Source: a virus
Reading direction: 5' to 3' (one strand)
IMG/VR virus record: IMGVR_UViG_3300042541_001369
Span: 1 to 64,000 of that record
DNA: 64,000 nucleotides
In this document: piece after piece, positions 27,601 to 36,677 of the stretch
Numbering within the stretch: position 1 is the first letter of the stretch
Layout: the number at the start of each line of letters is the position of its first letter
Position numbers and translations under genes: made by a program
The notes under the pieces: model-generated
Databases searched by the model: none
The model's input: only the letters and a program-made list of their open reading frames with translations
Told to the model about the DNA's origin: nothing

Positions 27601-30600
27601 TAATTTACCGTCCTTAAAACATTCATTTTTTGTTTGATTTAATAGTGATCCTTGGGATGGCATCAAATAAGTGTATTTTGTGTCAGGTGTATCAACACTA
27701 ACCGACCAAGGTATAACCCTTAAATCTCTTAATGGTATCGCTGGGTCAAATCCCTCAGCAAAATCAATAATCGCACTATCGACATAATTAATTGAAACCC
27801 CAGAAGTTATCCCCGATTGTATATCACTATCAGTATATCCCGAGAAAACTTCATATCCTTGACAGAATACGTTAAAGTCATTTATCAATTTAGGGTAAAA
27901 CCCTGTATTAATTAATGTTGAAACCTCAGCCCCAATAGTCGTATCTTTTTGTAACACAATATCAATTGGTGCTCCATTAATTATCAAACCGTAATTTCTA
28001 GAATTGGAACTTGTTACTGGGTCAAAATTAGTCGTATAACTAAACCCCGACCAAGATGTATCTAAAATATCAACATTTTTCTCAACATATGTTTTATACC
28101 TATGCCAAATAGAACCAAATTTCAAAACCCAAGCATATGGCATTTTATGAACAGCCCCAAACTTTTTAAGTGCTGCAAAAACATAATCTAAGTCGGTCTC
28201 GGTTGTACCATCAGATGTTTTAAATTTTTCTCTAAGAGTTGTTAATGGTAAACTATTAATGAAAAGATATGATGATGCGATAAACGGATTTTCATCACTG
28301 TTTCTAAAATTCTTAATCCCTTGTTGAATTGAATTAATAAAATACGGTGTGTTAAATATTGATGTTGTTTGGGTATCTGTAACACCACCACTATAATTAA
28401 AATATCTAACATTACCTTCAGTAACCAATTGAGATTTAAAATCCCTACCTTGATACCAAGTTTTTAAATCAGTTGTACTATCCACGTTTGGTGTTTGCCC
28501 CAATAAATAAACAAAATTAGTAATAGGTCGATTACTGTTCGGTATCGTTGGGTTATCAAAACTTGTAATCAATTTAAGATCCGAGTTATATTTTAAAACT
28601 TTTGTAGTATTAAAAGAACTGTTAGCATCCAAAATAGTAGTCCCATTTGCTAAGTATGTCTTATCCCAATCTTTATTAGTAAAGGGAAATAAATCAGCCA
28701 AATCAAATTTATTTGATGTTGTTGACCCCATAATATATTCTGACATGGCAACCTCATTTGGTAATGAAATTAACGGTTTTGATTCTGAACTGTTTAAAAT
28801 ATCTGAACTAATAATTTCAAAACCACCAGTTGTAATTATATTCTTAACATACGTAGTGTTAAAAATCCCTCTAATATAATTTTGCCAACTTTCACCCACA
28901 CCACTATTTGAAAACTGTCTTAGAATCGTTGTAAAGTTAGTTGAATTAAACCCATATTCCCTTAATTTTTGAATTATAAAAGGATTATCATTTGTTAAAC
29001 TTTTAACAATGTTGTTATTTTCAGAATCCGCAATTAAATTAATAATTTTATCAGCATCCGATACCGAAACATTACTTCTAGAAAGTCTTGAGTAATGTGA
29101 TATTAACATAACCCTTTCATAAATTTCATAAAAGTATTTAACTTCTTCTTTATTCCCATATACCCAATTACCAATTGGGAATTCAATCGCATCTAAAGAA
29201 ACTCTTTGAGGTTGGGTTGATTCATTAGTATTAGCCGTAGGATCTGAAGGTGGTAAAGTTCGTTCAGTAAATCCTTTTATAAATTCCTCAACAAACTCAA
29301 CTTCAGGCCAAACATCAAACAAATATCCTTTAGTTCTACTAGATATTTTTGGATCTCCAGGATAAGCAATTTCATATTTTTCTCGACCATTATCCCCCGA
29401 AGTTTCAACGATTAATTGAGGCCATGGATAGACGGGCTCAGTAGAATTTTCACCTGACGAAAGATTATCTGAAGACGCACCAGCGATTTGTTTATCAAAA
29501 ATAACATCTTTTCTATATTTATTGTCTCTTTGTTCCCACGCACTAGTGTGAACATCATCCATTAATCTTAAAAAAGCTTCAGCATTTGCAAAAAGAACTG
29601 CAAGGACATTTCTAATGTTTGGTACAAACCCAATACCACTAGTTTTACTTTGTAATAAAGTAGATAAGGCATTTGTTAAATCAATTTCTATTTGTTGTGA
29701 TTTTTCTGTTAATGTTTTAGATAAAGCATCAATTTTATCTGAAAATCTTTTGTCCCCTTCGAACGCATAATAATAAACAATTTTCCTTTCTTTACCATCA
29801 CGGGTAATCGATTTTCCCGAATTAAACGTATTATTCCTATCTAACTCAACCTGTAAGTCAGCCTCAGAGATCAACGGTGTTTTCCCATTGTTTCGTTCAT
29901 TAAGAGTTTTCGTTAAATCAATATCGTCAGACGCCACTTCAATTGAAAAATCTTTATAACTAATATCAGAGACTATTTGACAAGGAATTGGTTTATTATC
30001 AATAGTATAACTACCCCCAGCACCTTTATGTCCATTAGGTCCAAAAGTGTCATTGTCATTTAATAATTTATTCTTTTCTGATATAATGTTATTTAATTTT
30101 GATATTGCTTCATTTTGTAACGTCAGTGTATTAATTTCGGGTTTAAAGGTGTAAATTTGAGTATTACTCCCTTTCAATACGAAATAATTTTTTTTATCCA
30201 TGTACGTATTAAACCAAGATGTTTTATAAGCATCAAGAACCTCTTTTCGATATGATTCCAATATCCCTCGATAAGTATCAATATCCGTTAATGGGTCTAA
30301 ATTTTGTTTACTAAATGTATCTAAAACATTCTTAATAAAATTTTCAATTCTATTCTGCATTTGGACGAGAGTAATCTCAGGAAAATCATCAGGTATTAGA
30401 CCTTTTGTTTTATATTCACTATACATCTCTCTAACCTTCTGATACCCCCTTTCATAAACAGTATCCTCAACATTTGAGAATTGACTAGCATTACCACTCG
30501 TTGTTTGTATTTTAACTCTCGATTTATACATGTGAGGAGTCGCCAATAAATATCCCATTGACACCTCACGTAAAACACTATACTTATATGTAATAAATTC

Positions 30601-31284
30601 TAACGACACATCAAAATTACCTGAACTTGTGTTATATCTTGTGTTAAAACTTTGTAACATTACCGGTAGTCGAACCGCCTTACCATAATACCCTTTTATT
30701 GTTAGATAAAATAATGGATACGGTAAATTGAAGAATGATGCATATGGGGAATTATCCCCACCCTCAAATAATGCCCTCCCTTTTATATCCACCATTTGAA
30801 TTGAAATAGTTGATGTAAAAGAAGTGTTTTGTTTAATCCTTATGTCAGTAATACCTAATAACCCATTATCTGTAGACCCTGGTTTACCCCCTGAATTAAT
30901 AGTTTGTCTAATATAAAAATCTTTATCGTTTTTTGGGTTGGTTACAGATTTTTGGTTTGGTTGATTCACACCCTTTCCCTGAATAGTGTCCTTACCAGTA
31001 AACTCATCAGTATATTCATTATCTAAAAAGTTTTTACCACCCGGGTTTAAAAAATTCATTGTTGCCACCGAGATAGTCTGAATATTATCATTACTAGCAG
31101 TACCAACAGATAACTTAGTTCTTGGAATTACTCGACATTCTAAATTAGCATACATAACTAAATCTTCTTGTCTTACGTGTCGTTCTGACGCAACCCCATG
31201 TTCATCCATAAGTTTATTCGGGTCAACTATTATAATGTTGTTGTAGTCGAGTTCGACCAATATATTCTCAGGTTTATCTGCCAT
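24625..31284 (-). CDS. Giant baseplate hub-type protein with possible C-terminal peptidoglycan hydrolase domain
   Basis: 2219 residues, the largest protein here. About residues 150-260 contain TSTISIQMVDIKGRALFEGG, FYLTIKGYYGKAVRLPVML and SLEFITYKYSVLREVSMGYL, resembling hub/tail-spike proteins that line the tube end. Near residues 1890-1960, GPYMILSVDHYITPGNFDTY recalls the end of gp27/gpD-type hub folds. After a Lys-rich linker, residues about 2040-2205 look like a lysozyme/glucosaminidase-type domain: KLKYAVFAALYLESGTSTGL, then YNFAGIDLSNFWG, with an ESG catalytic-type Glu. The chain ends in seven threonines and a proline. A fused gp27+gp5-like device is an inference. It overlaps the gp53-like gene start by 11 bases. 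Confidence 0.62.
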   Translation of the reverse strand: MADKPENILVELDYNNIIIVDPNKLMDEHGVASERHVRQEDLVMYANLECRVIPRTKLSVGTASNDNIQTISVATMNFLNPGGKNFLDNEYTDEFTGKDTIQGKGVNQPNQKSVTNPKNDKDFYIRQTINSGGKPGSTDNGLLGITDIRIKQNTSFTSTISIQMVDIKGRALFEGGDNSPYASFFNLPYPLFYLTIKGYYGKAVRLPVMLQSFNTRYNTSSGNFDVSLEFITYKYSVLREVSMGYLLATPHMYKSRVKIQTTSGNASQFSNVEDTVYERGYQKVREMYSEYKTKGLIPDDFPEITLVQMQNRIENFIKNVLDTFSKQNLDPLTDIDTYRGILESYRKEVLDAYKTSWFNTYMDKKNYFVLKGSNTQIYTFKPEINTLTLQNEAISKLNNIISEKNKLLNDNDTFGPNGHKGAGGSYTIDNKPIPCQIVSDISYKDFSIEVASDDIDLTKTLNERNNGKTPLISEADLQVELDRNNTFNSGKSITRDGKERKIVYYYAFEGDKRFSDKIDALSKTLTEKSQQIEIDLTNALSTLLQSKTSGIGFVPNIRNVLAVLFANAEAFLRLMDDVHTSAWEQRDNKYRKDVIFDKQIAGASSDNLSSGENSTEPVYPWPQLIVETSGDNGREKYEIAYPGDPKISSRTKGYLFDVWPEVEFVEEFIKGFTERTLPPSDPTANTNESTQPQRVSLDAIEFPIGNWVYGNKEEVKYFYEIYERVMLISHYSRLSRSNVSVSDADKIINLIADSENNNIVKSLTNDNPFIIQKLREYGFNSTNFTTILRQFSNSGVGESWQNYIRGIFNTTYVKNIITTGGFEIISSDILNSSESKPLISLPNEVAMSEYIMGSTTSNKFDLADLFPFTNKDWDKTYLANGTTILDANSSFNTTKVLKYNSDLKLITSFDNPTIPNSNRPITNFVYLLGQTPNVDSTTDLKTWYQGRDFKSQLVTEGNVRYFNYSGGVTDTQTTSIFNTPYFINSIQQGIKNFRNSDENPFIASSYLFINSLPLTTLREKFKTSDGTTETDLDYVFAALKKFGAVHKMPYAWVLKFGSIWHRYKTYVEKNVDILDTSWSGFSYTTNFDPVTSSNSRNYGLIINGAPIDIVLQKDTTIGAEVSTLINTGFYPKLINDFNVFCQGYEVFSGYTDSDIQSGITSGVSINYVDSAIIDFAEGFDPAIPLRDLRVIPWSVSVDTPDTKYTYLMPSQGSLLNQTKNECFKDGKLEFEVNSNQAMYDGSVRLFWSAPNYGYYDNSKVTKPSPFEYMKHIFSGQSQQENFSINGVASDYTKMSEVLSVFEKEVLDGFETEFLNFSRSMYDYTPGSTGDSGTETEQTFKNFQMLFRSLLKVPKITGDTGSIVIGEIQDYQTTNVTNILRQFLNYDVVFKYGNPSLYDKRLFYTFSTLQLVDPYTWEDYTVMTPNAVPTNGGGVSFATSKINYPNEWASLYTYVGFSEIPELVYGDNGSYITDFFVDLNVAFTVDNIKLFATVIKIYATQKLNQFQSNPILPPDAPITSPSQVISTTSLLSGDTVTVRKVGSQKTAYLSNSAGIILYEGLPLGGPPTTGITQSLIDEAIIAVFGSLATTPTQPQYIVNTVFVPQDEYPLVPNPGSNEGKGAFYQAMTNYLLDIDSFQNKIIDSLMPKLQASLPTTTIGAEGQVDSDLEGDQTKVELWETFKALNDKWVSGYDFKTKTLFEDVLLLDRASRDIGDKILVDVYQLKDRLMNTNAKMSMLTVAQSILTDNHFVVMNIPSYVNFYNVQDAVKNPTPKIEGTAEFANTLFGTFLDVDYRDSTSKLVCLYAGKPSGQLEMKNNVDYRYRNDAFDLRRASDNPLVENQVGKKDWALSNKVVGFNVDIGPQNQQIFKSFQVDQSAGLATAEGLEVLNQLANSGGARKESTQNTSLYNLYKNRSYSCQINMMGNAMMQPTMYFNLRNVPMFSGPYMILSVDHYITPGNFDTYITGVRQPVVALPKVDAYLQSLRTNLLQTIIKKNKETKKTKDAKGNVISQKDKVVSNANGGKELVEPQTCVPNSKYSGYVAITPTNRKVTFTEAKKMIKNLMASGGIPDDGKLKYAVFAALYLESGTSTGLEAYEYNFAGIDLSNFWGEGSSSQFNSNKQFFCLKSETTMLPYAVFDDLANTIKLLLERWNNRMFNVASSSEKDIAKFWILNMGANILPDNVYTGMGSTQLTSIEDKVKKSIDIWNAVPTTTTTTTP

Positions 31285-31597
31285 AATAGAAGAAATGATT
31301 GTCTAATTGATTTTTATAGTCCTGTAGAGAAGCTACTAAAGGAAATGGAATTGTCAAGATAGAACCGTCAGGAATATTCCATTCTTGTCCACCATATGTT
31401 GGATTACCTTGCATAATTAACCACCCAAATGTTGGAGAACCATAATATTGTTGAGAAACCTTATCCATTCTTGATTGCCCAACCTTGTAAATATATCTTT
31501 TGTCAGTCGACTTACTAGGTAATGTTATATATGGAACAACTGTTTGTTTTCCATCAAGAATAAAATTACTATATCTGTTATAATTTTGTTTTGCCAT
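31274..31597 (-). CDS. LysM-type baseplate protein, gp53-like
   Basis: 107 residues. RYIYKVGQSRMDKVSQQYYG followed by SPTFGWLIMQGNP and IPDGSILTIPFP is a LysM-like arrangement (Y-x-V-x-x-x-x-x-x-D-x-(I/V)-(A/S)-x-x-x-(Y/F)-G ... NP ... G-x-x-L-x-I-P). T4 gp53, which joins adjacent wedges around the hub, carries the same motif and neighbours hub genes. Placement between the giant hub and OmpA-domain proteins fits that role. Confidence 0.72.
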   Translation of the reverse strand: MAKQNYNRYSNFILDGKQTVVPYITLPSKSTDKRYIYKVGQSRMDKVSQQYYGSPTFGWLIMQGNPTYGGQEWNIPDGSILTIPFPLVASLQDYKNQLDNHFFYYGR

Positions 31598-31599
31598 GA

Positions 31600-34500
31600 T
31601 TAATCAAATTTAATTTTTCCATCGAATGTATCTTTTTCTAAAGGTGGTACATTAACTGTCCTATAAAGATTTTGAATATTTGTTTTTTGATCCTTCTCTG
31701 TTGCCGGATCAGCTACTGTTGTGTAATTAAATTTCCTTGTTTTACCTTTAGGGTACATCTTTTTTTCTAAACCATTAGTAAATGAGGTGTATAACTTATT
31801 AGTTTTAAATTTATCAAATTTTTTCTCTTCTTTTTTAATTTCTTTCGAATATCGTTTCTCAATATCATCAGTTATATCGTCAAATTTTTTCAGTAATTTA
31901 ACAGGGTCTTTAACATCAACCAATTCACCTTTAATTACATATTTTTTAAATTCCTCCAATTTATTTTTATCATTAAAAATTCTTGAGATCACTAAGAAGA
32001 ATCGTTTGTCCTCAATACTTTTAAAGGATCCTTCATCAATCTCAGTAAAATCCCCTTCCCTATATAATGATGTTTTACTAACGATTCTTTCGGTATCTAA
32101 CAAATCACTAAAATCTTTTAAAGCATCCCTTAAAGAAATGTAATCAAGTCTTAACTCATCATAAGTATCAGTAGGTACCACATTAGGGTTGTTACTTAAA
32201 TCACTAATTGGGTTAGTTCCTTTTATATTATAAACCCTAGGAGTCCCCGCATCTAAAAGTTTACCATCTGTTTTAGAATTAATTAAATTTAATTTTCGTA
32301 TATTTTGAACATACGATTGTTGTAAAATAGTTAATTCTTGAGTTATTGTTGTTATTTCCGATGGAAATGTTGATGATAAACTCGTAATATAATCAATCAT
32401 ATTCTGTTTAACCTCTCTAAGAGTTGAACTACCCTCATCAAATTTTAGTTTTAATTCTGTAATAATTGGATTATTATTATTATCGATATCTTCTATCACT
32501 TTTTTAAATAACGTTTCAAGTCTTTTTTCAACCCCTTCAGGTTTACCATATATTTCACCCTGAGGTGTAAGTATAACCGTTCCCGCCAAAATAGTTCCTC
32601 CTGTATATTGTCGAGAATCGTTAACTAATTGTTCAATACCATAATTAAAATTCACAGTTAATTTTTCCATTTGATTAACCACCGCTTCAAAATATGTTTT
32701 AGTATCAGTTAATAAACTATCCATAATTTTTTGATAACTAGTTTCTCCCGTTTGACCATTAGGTACCGGAATATTAGTTACTATCTCACCTATTGTTGTC
32801 CCACCATTATTCGTAGCCGGATTTTTAACATCAGCAACAGTTGCTGGTGTTTGTGACGCCAATATAGCATCAACGACACTTTTATCTAACGCTGATGTAT
32901 CTTCAGTCCAAACAGACCTTTCATCATAAATCTCAGTATTTCCATAATAGTTAAACGATAAAGCGTTTTGTAATTGCTCAACAGGTTTTGCTAACCCCAT
33001 ACCACCAATAATATTAAAACTCAATGACACATTTGCAATCATTGGTTGTATACCAATACCCTCAGGGTTTAAGTCAAATATTAAAGGTTCATAACCAAAC
33101 GTTAATGCCGTTGGAATAATTTTACTATTAATAAAATCCCCCAATCTTAATATTAAAACAGGCGGAGCCCCAAATGAGGTGTTAACCGCATCATTATATT
33201 TTGGTTTACCATCAGTTCCAATTGAAGGAATAGTGTCACCAGGTCTAACACATTGATTTAAGAACGTTAGACGAGCGTTTAAACCTTCAGGTGTTGTTGA
33301 GTGAAACGCTGGGTTAAAGTATTTAATCTTCTCTTTAAAAGAGTCATATACCATTGGGTTTTCTTCTTTAATAACATCAAAATAATCACATTCAGATAAG
33401 ATACCTCTTAATATTTTTTTACTAATACCCTCTTTAATTTTCTTAATAGTGTCAACCGTTGGTAAAGGTTTTGGTACGTCGACATTTACTGTCTTAACCT
33501 CCTTAATAACCTCAGGGGTTTTAGTTTCACTTTCACTTTTATCAGGAAGTACAACATCAATTGTTTTAACTCTAACTCGTCTACAAGCCATCGCACTAAC
33601 CGAATATTTTTGTGAATCAGCCGTTACTTTACCATTTTGATCTTTTTGATTAACTCTACAATCAACTTCCGATCCAGTAGTTGTCCCTGATGTCGATACG
33701 GGTGTTGTATCTGACCCTTGTTCAAGGTACGCTTTAGGAATGACAGTCTCCTCACCCGTACCAGGTTCAGTTTTAATAATAAATCTAACATTACTTCCTG
33801 TCATAAAAGACCCCAATGAGTTTGTTCCATCAGAATAACTTTTAAAGAACTTACTAATAGAATCAATCCTCCTTTCAGACAAAGCTTTATTATAATCAAC
33901 TGATGCAACCGCTGACGCAGAGCCTTCCAATGTAACACTAATCGTTGCTTTAGGATTATCGGTCAATAGTTTAACCGCATCTTTCACAAACCCTTTACTA
34001 AAAACTGTAAAGTTTCCTGTCACAACACGATCAAAGAACTCCTGTACATTCACATCTGAACTACCTGAATTAAACGTACCTTTCGCTTTACTCACATATT
34101 TTTTAATATTTGACGGACTCGTATATGTATTATAGGTATTTTGATAAGGATCCGTTGTTGTGGTATTAGGACTTTTACCAGGAATATCATTTTCAAAATA
34201 GAATGCAAAATCCAAATATTTATTTTCAAATTCCGCCCCCGAAGTATCCTCAGTTGTCGCAACAACGACATTTGTCTCAGGCCCCGCATCAGCCCCACTA
34301 CCTTGTTTTGGTATTGACAGGTTAACACCAGCCAATTCCTCAGGGGTTAATTTAGGGTTATTCAATATTTGTTGATACGTAAATAAATCAGCCGCAGGTA
34401 TTGTGTTATATTTTTTAGCCAACTCATAGATATCAAATTTGACACATCCCGCAAAAAACGAATCCATTATTGATGTTATCTTTTCTTTGTTTTGACCTTT

Positions 34501-36639
34501 CAATTGTTTTTCAGCAACAATATTCATCACCGATGGGTGATCAACAATCATTTTCCAAGTTAAAGTACCCGTTCTTGAGGTACTTTTATAAGTGTAAATT
34601 GGTTCGGGTCTACCTAAAAAATCAGTTCCTTGGAAATTTGGTGTGCTTGATTCGTTAAATTTAATGTCGTATGGAGGAAACCACATAACCCTTCCTCCAT
34701 TTGGGCCTTTCTCACATACAGGTAAATCATCATACGTAAATCCAGGTCTATTTGATGTTCTCCAAGCTAAATTTTCAATAGAAAACATATATTTTTTAGC
34801 ATACCCACCTCTACCATTTTCCCCTCCAGAGACAATATTTGTTGACCCAGGATTTTTTAACGGGGCAATATTTAAATTGAACGTATTATCTAAAACAGAA
34901 TTTGTAAATCTTCTTCCTGACGTTGTTATACCATCAGTCTTTTGTAAATCAGCATATGTGTAGTATGGTGTATCTTTTGTAAAAATCCTACAATATTCTA
35001 TACCCACTTCACCACCTGTTGTATTATCAGTATAGGAAACAACCTGAGAACCTTTAGTTATTTCTTTATATCCATCATGAAACACTTTACTAACTTGATT
35101 TATCGCATTACCAACATGTTTTAATCTCTTAATACCAGTAACATTATCCGCAGAATCAACAATTCTTTGTGTTTGATCAAGTATTGAAGTTTCTTTAAAT
35201 GTAATATTCGTAGATTCATTTTTTAAATAATCCGAACTAATTTGATTAAATTGTTGATCTAACTCCCCTGAACCTCCACCCGGAGTTGCATGAAAACCAG
35301 CGTTTTCTTTATATTTAGGAGATACCCATATAAATTGACCATCAATACCACCTCCATCACTTGATGATTTACCCGCTAAACCAAAATTTAGTTTAGTCTC
35401 ATTACCTTCATAAAGAATCCCTAATTCTGAAGGCCCATAAACAGGTGTTTGTACTTGTTTACCAAATGGGTCAACTGGCACTTGATTTGGGGGTGAAGCT
35501 ATCGTTGAAGGGTCAGCGTTTTTACTACCCACATAATAACCACCAACAACAGTTCCATTATCGGGGTTAATTAGACTAACTGTTAAATTAACAATTGCTT
35601 GACCAACACCTAATAACCCACCATAACTTTTGTCATAATCAGGTTGAAATCTATTATAATTTATATTCGCAAATAACGCAGATCTTTGACCATTACCTGT
35701 ATTCGCTAAGAATATTTGGGATGGATTCCTTGTCTTATTTAAGATTGGTCCTAAAAATCCTCCCGTTAATTTATTAATGATATTTAAAGCCGATGATGTT
35801 TGTTTTGATTGACCACCATCAAGTTCACTTTGTTTAAAATAATCCCCAGGAATTGGTGATACAGGCCAATAAGCACCCGCCAATCTTGTCGCCAAGTCAA
35901 CAGCCGCTAAAATAGGGTTTTCTGGTACTGTAATTCTCCAATTTTTATAAATTAAAGGTTGTTGTCCAGATACTAATAAACTAGCCTCAAAAGGATCTTG
36001 TAATGACTGTAAATTAACAGCGCCTACCGTATGTTGATAAATTTCAAACGCAACCCTCTCTAAAAACAACCCTTTTAGGGTTTGAGCACCAAGTTTCGCT
36101 AGATATGAATCTTGAGATAACGATCCGTTAGACCCTGTTGGGCTATTTGACGATAATATCTCAAATGGAGAATAAACTGATGGTGTAAAAGTAAAATAAG
36201 GTAGATGAAGTTTATTATTATTTTGAATATTATCAATAACCACCATATCTTTATACCCCCCTTCAGGCCCAAACGGATTTTCAATATAAGCAGCGTCAAT
36301 AAAAAACTCATTAACCAAATCCAACGCTGTATCAGTTGGATTATACTCCCCTTGATTTGAATTAACTGGTAATGGAGGGTTATTATATGTAATATTTAAA
36401 TTATAACCACCATTTGGCCCATATGAATTTAATGGATATAGTAGTTGACCATATGGGTCATCATGAATTAACGTATCAGGAGAATCAATAACATTTGAAA
36501 CCGTTTGGGATAATTCATAATTTAATGGTCCTGATGGTGGAGTATAAACTCCGGGTACAGAATATTGAGCTAAATTTTTAGCCATTAAACTATTTCTGAA
36601 ACTCGATGTTGATACAAATGATAAAGTACTCCCTGTCAT
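31600..36639 (-). CDS. Giant tail/baseplate protein with internal OmpA-like domain
   Basis: 1679 residues. At about 865-960 is an OmpA C-terminal-like fold (NFTVFSKGFVKDAVKLL, ISVTLEGSASAVASVDYNKA, LSERRIDSISKFF), the family that binds peptidoglycan diaminopimelate. Around 1190-1240, GDFINSKIIPTALTFGYEPL and QPMIANVSLSFNIIGGMGL resemble tail-tube initiator/hub proteins (gp48/gp54 type). The last 250 residues are charged and helical, with likely coiled coils. The N-terminal 550 residues are Gly/Asn/Pro-rich. It probably sits at the tube-baseplate interface with a cell-wall contact element. No signal peptide. Starts eight bases upstream-clear of the gp53-like gene end. Confidence 0.6.
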   Translation of the reverse strand: MTGSTLSFVSTSSFRNSLMAKNLAQYSVPGVYTPPSGPLNYELSQTVSNVIDSPDTLIHDDPYGQLLYPLNSYGPNGGYNLNITYNNPPLPVNSNQGEYNPTDTALDLVNEFFIDAAYIENPFGPEGGYKDMVVIDNIQNNNKLHLPYFTFTPSVYSPFEILSSNSPTGSNGSLSQDSYLAKLGAQTLKGLFLERVAFEIYQHTVGAVNLQSLQDPFEASLLVSGQQPLIYKNWRITVPENPILAAVDLATRLAGAYWPVSPIPGDYFKQSELDGGQSKQTSSALNIINKLTGGFLGPILNKTRNPSQIFLANTGNGQRSALFANINYNRFQPDYDKSYGGLLGVGQAIVNLTVSLINPDNGTVVGGYYVGSKNADPSTIASPPNQVPVDPFGKQVQTPVYGPSELGILYEGNETKLNFGLAGKSSSDGGGIDGQFIWVSPKYKENAGFHATPGGGSGELDQQFNQISSDYLKNESTNITFKETSILDQTQRIVDSADNVTGIKRLKHVGNAINQVSKVFHDGYKEITKGSQVVSYTDNTTGGEVGIEYCRIFTKDTPYYTYADLQKTDGITTSGRRFTNSVLDNTFNLNIAPLKNPGSTNIVSGGENGRGGYAKKYMFSIENLAWRTSNRPGFTYDDLPVCEKGPNGGRVMWFPPYDIKFNESSTPNFQGTDFLGRPEPIYTYKSTSRTGTLTWKMIVDHPSVMNIVAEKQLKGQNKEKITSIMDSFFAGCVKFDIYELAKKYNTIPAADLFTYQQILNNPKLTPEELAGVNLSIPKQGSGADAGPETNVVVATTEDTSGAEFENKYLDFAFYFENDIPGKSPNTTTTDPYQNTYNTYTSPSNIKKYVSKAKGTFNSGSSDVNVQEFFDRVVTGNFTVFSKGFVKDAVKLLTDNPKATISVTLEGSASAVASVDYNKALSERRIDSISKFFKSYSDGTNSLGSFMTGSNVRFIIKTEPGTGEETVIPKAYLEQGSDTTPVSTSGTTTGSEVDCRVNQKDQNGKVTADSQKYSVSAMACRRVRVKTIDVVLPDKSESETKTPEVIKEVKTVNVDVPKPLPTVDTIKKIKEGISKKILRGILSECDYFDVIKEENPMVYDSFKEKIKYFNPAFHSTTPEGLNARLTFLNQCVRPGDTIPSIGTDGKPKYNDAVNTSFGAPPVLILRLGDFINSKIIPTALTFGYEPLIFDLNPEGIGIQPMIANVSLSFNIIGGMGLAKPVEQLQNALSFNYYGNTEIYDERSVWTEDTSALDKSVVDAILASQTPATVADVKNPATNNGGTTIGEIVTNIPVPNGQTGETSYQKIMDSLLTDTKTYFEAVVNQMEKLTVNFNYGIEQLVNDSRQYTGGTILAGTVILTPQGEIYGKPEGVEKRLETLFKKVIEDIDNNNNPIITELKLKFDEGSSTLREVKQNMIDYITSLSSTFPSEITTITQELTILQQSYVQNIRKLNLINSKTDGKLLDAGTPRVYNIKGTNPISDLSNNPNVVPTDTYDELRLDYISLRDALKDFSDLLDTERIVSKTSLYREGDFTEIDEGSFKSIEDKRFFLVISRIFNDKNKLEEFKKYVIKGELVDVKDPVKLLKKFDDITDDIEKRYSKEIKKEEKKFDKFKTNKLYTSFTNGLEKKMYPKGKTRKFNYTTVADPATEKDQKTNIQNLYRTVNVPPLEKDTFDGKIKFD

Positions 36640-36652
36640 GTTTTATGTTTTT

Positions 36653-36662
36653 CTATAAATAG
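36653..36662 (-). promoter_or_regulatory. TATTTATA motif before the OmpA-domain gene
   Basis: Gene-sense CTATTTATAG, 14 bases before ATG 36639, in the only gap between the tape measure and this gene; it would drive the OmpA-domain, gp53-like and hub genes. Confidence 0.35.
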
Positions 36663-36677
36663 AGTCAATCCCTATTT

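Noticed and set aside
34643-34963. Plus-strand frames inside the OmpA-domain gene
   Set aside because: Low-complexity shadow frames with no recognisable domain, within a long conserved-looking minus-strand gene.
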